From contig JAHEKO010000101.1 of assembly GCA_024638355.1 (NCBI GenBank), positions 1 to 10,015 on the forward strand: a stretch of 10,015 bases of DNA, read 5' to 3'. Every line of letters begins with the position of its first letter. The stretch's first letter is position 1. This document shows positions 7,226 through 10,015 of the stretch, piece by piece. The notes beneath the pieces are model-generated. The model did no database searches. It saw only the letters and a list, made by a program, of their open reading frames with translations, and was not told where the DNA came from. Position numbers and translations under genes: made by a program. This DNA comes from Acidobacteriota bacterium (GTDB lineage Bacteria > Acidobacteriota > Thermoanaerobaculia > Multivoradales > JAHEKO01).

Positions 7226-8033
7226 GGCACCAGCGCCGCGATCCGCACCGGACCGCCGGAGCCGCCGGCGATCTTCATCGGCAGGGCCAGCACCCAGGCG
7301 CCCGTCTCCGGCAGCCGCTCGAGATTCGCGACGTTCTCGAGCCCGGGCACGTTGGCGCCGTTGGCGATCTGGTGAACGATGAAGTCGGTCGACGGGCCGT
7401 GGTCGATGCTGGCGGTGTCCACCCCCAGAACGGCCACCTTCCGGGTCTCGACCAGATGGCGCGCGGCCGCTTCGCCGTACGACGGAAAGTGGAGGTTCGA
7501 GGCGTCGCCCGGGGTGTCGTCGCCGAGGTAGCTCGCCCGATCCGGCCAGCGCCCGCCCCAGCCGGTGCGCAGGAGGACGATCGAGCCTGCGGGCACGGCG
7601 CCATGGCGCTCCTCCCAGGTTTCGACGTCGGCGCGGCTCACGCGGTAGTCGGCGTCCGCGGCGGCGCGCTCGCCGACGTCGATCACCACCGCCGGGCCGA
7701 CCAGCCGCTCGAGCGGTACCTGATCGGCGGTCCAGCGCCCGGCCGCGAAGTGGATCGGGGCGTCGAGATGGGTCCCTCCGTGCTCCGGCGTCGAGAGCAG
7801 ATTCGCGGCGTAGAAGTAGCCCCCTTCGGTCTCGCCGTAGGCGAGCTCGGTGAGCTCGAACTCGGAGGGGGCGGTCGGCCAGTAGACGGTGTCGGAGTCG
7901 TAGGGATGGGAGAGGTCGACGAGCTCGTAGTGGACCAGATCGACGGCTGGACCGATCGCGGCGTCCGGCGCGGGCGGCTGCGCACACGCCGAAGCGAGGA
8001 GCGCGAGGAGCGGCGCGAGGACCCGGGCCGCCC

Positions 8034-8037
<4 letters not shown>
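7219..8037 (-). CDS. Kynurenine-formamidase-like cyclase family lipoprotein
   Basis: A 272-residue metal-dependent hydrolase of the cyclase family (PF04199), which includes bacterial kynurenine formamidase and isatin hydrolase. The metal site is present in HGGTHLDAPIHF (86-97: His86, His90, Asp92, His96). GVDTASIDHG (205-214) and Glu234 in GLENVANL match the second half of the site. The N-terminus (1-17) is a signal peptide ending in LLASAC, which suggests a lipoprotein with Cys18 acylated. The -3 alanine makes the lipobox less than ideal. ATG at 8037 was preferred over 8055 because it overlaps the upstream peptidase stop by 4 bp (ATGA) and has GGGAG seven bases before it. Family members usually act in the cytoplasm on N-formylkynurenine or cyclic amides. 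No other tryptophan-degradation gene is nearby, so the substrate is open. Confidence 0.86.

Positions 8038-10015
<1,978 letters not shown>

Overview
The window is very GC-rich, almost fully coding DNA from a Gram-negative bacterium with an outer membrane. Two predicted lipoproteins, a LolD/MacB-type ABC transporter and an S9C exopeptidase all fit a diderm. No rRNA or tRNA gene is present, so the phylum cannot be read directly. A free-living Acidobacteriota-like or proteobacterial lineage is a guess. I see no mobile element, CRISPR array, phage gene or compositional break.

Layout. (1) Positions 1-44 hold the first 14 codons of a minus-strand gene with a signal-peptide-like start. (2) A short divergent intergenic region (45-158) follows. 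(3) A plus-strand operon runs from 159 to 4572: ABC ATPase, large FtsX-type permease, and an AttH/CrtC-type lipocalin-like lipoprotein. The genes are joined by two 4-bp ATGA overlaps. (4) After a 25-bp convergent gap, a minus-strand run fills the rest. In transcription order it encodes an S9C prolyl-oligopeptidase-family peptidase (5' end outside the window), a kynurenine-formamidase-like cyclase lipoprotein, a family 2 glycosyltransferase, an MTA/SAH-nucleosidase-like enzyme and a spore-photoproduct-lyase-family radical SAM protein. Three of its four junctions are 4-bp overlaps. The fourth (cyclase to glycosyltransferase) is a 7-nt gap, and there the glycosyltransferase appears to start at a CTG codon.

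How the genes work together. The plus-strand operon looks like an envelope system in which an ABC transporter acts on lipids or lipoproteins and a membrane-anchored lipocalin-like protein handles a hydrophobic ligand. In the minus-strand run, the peptidase and cyclase are probably exported hydrolases. The last three genes form a tight cytoplasmic trio. The nucleosidase keeps the three catalytic acids of MTA/SAH nucleosidase, a family known to cleave 5'-deoxyadenosine, which radical SAM enzymes can release. That gives a plausible but unproven link to its radical SAM neighbour. The role of the glycosyltransferase in the trio is unknown.

The points most worth following are the CTG start, the radical SAM/nucleosidase/glycosyltransferase trio, and the active-site differences from classical spore photoproduct lyase.
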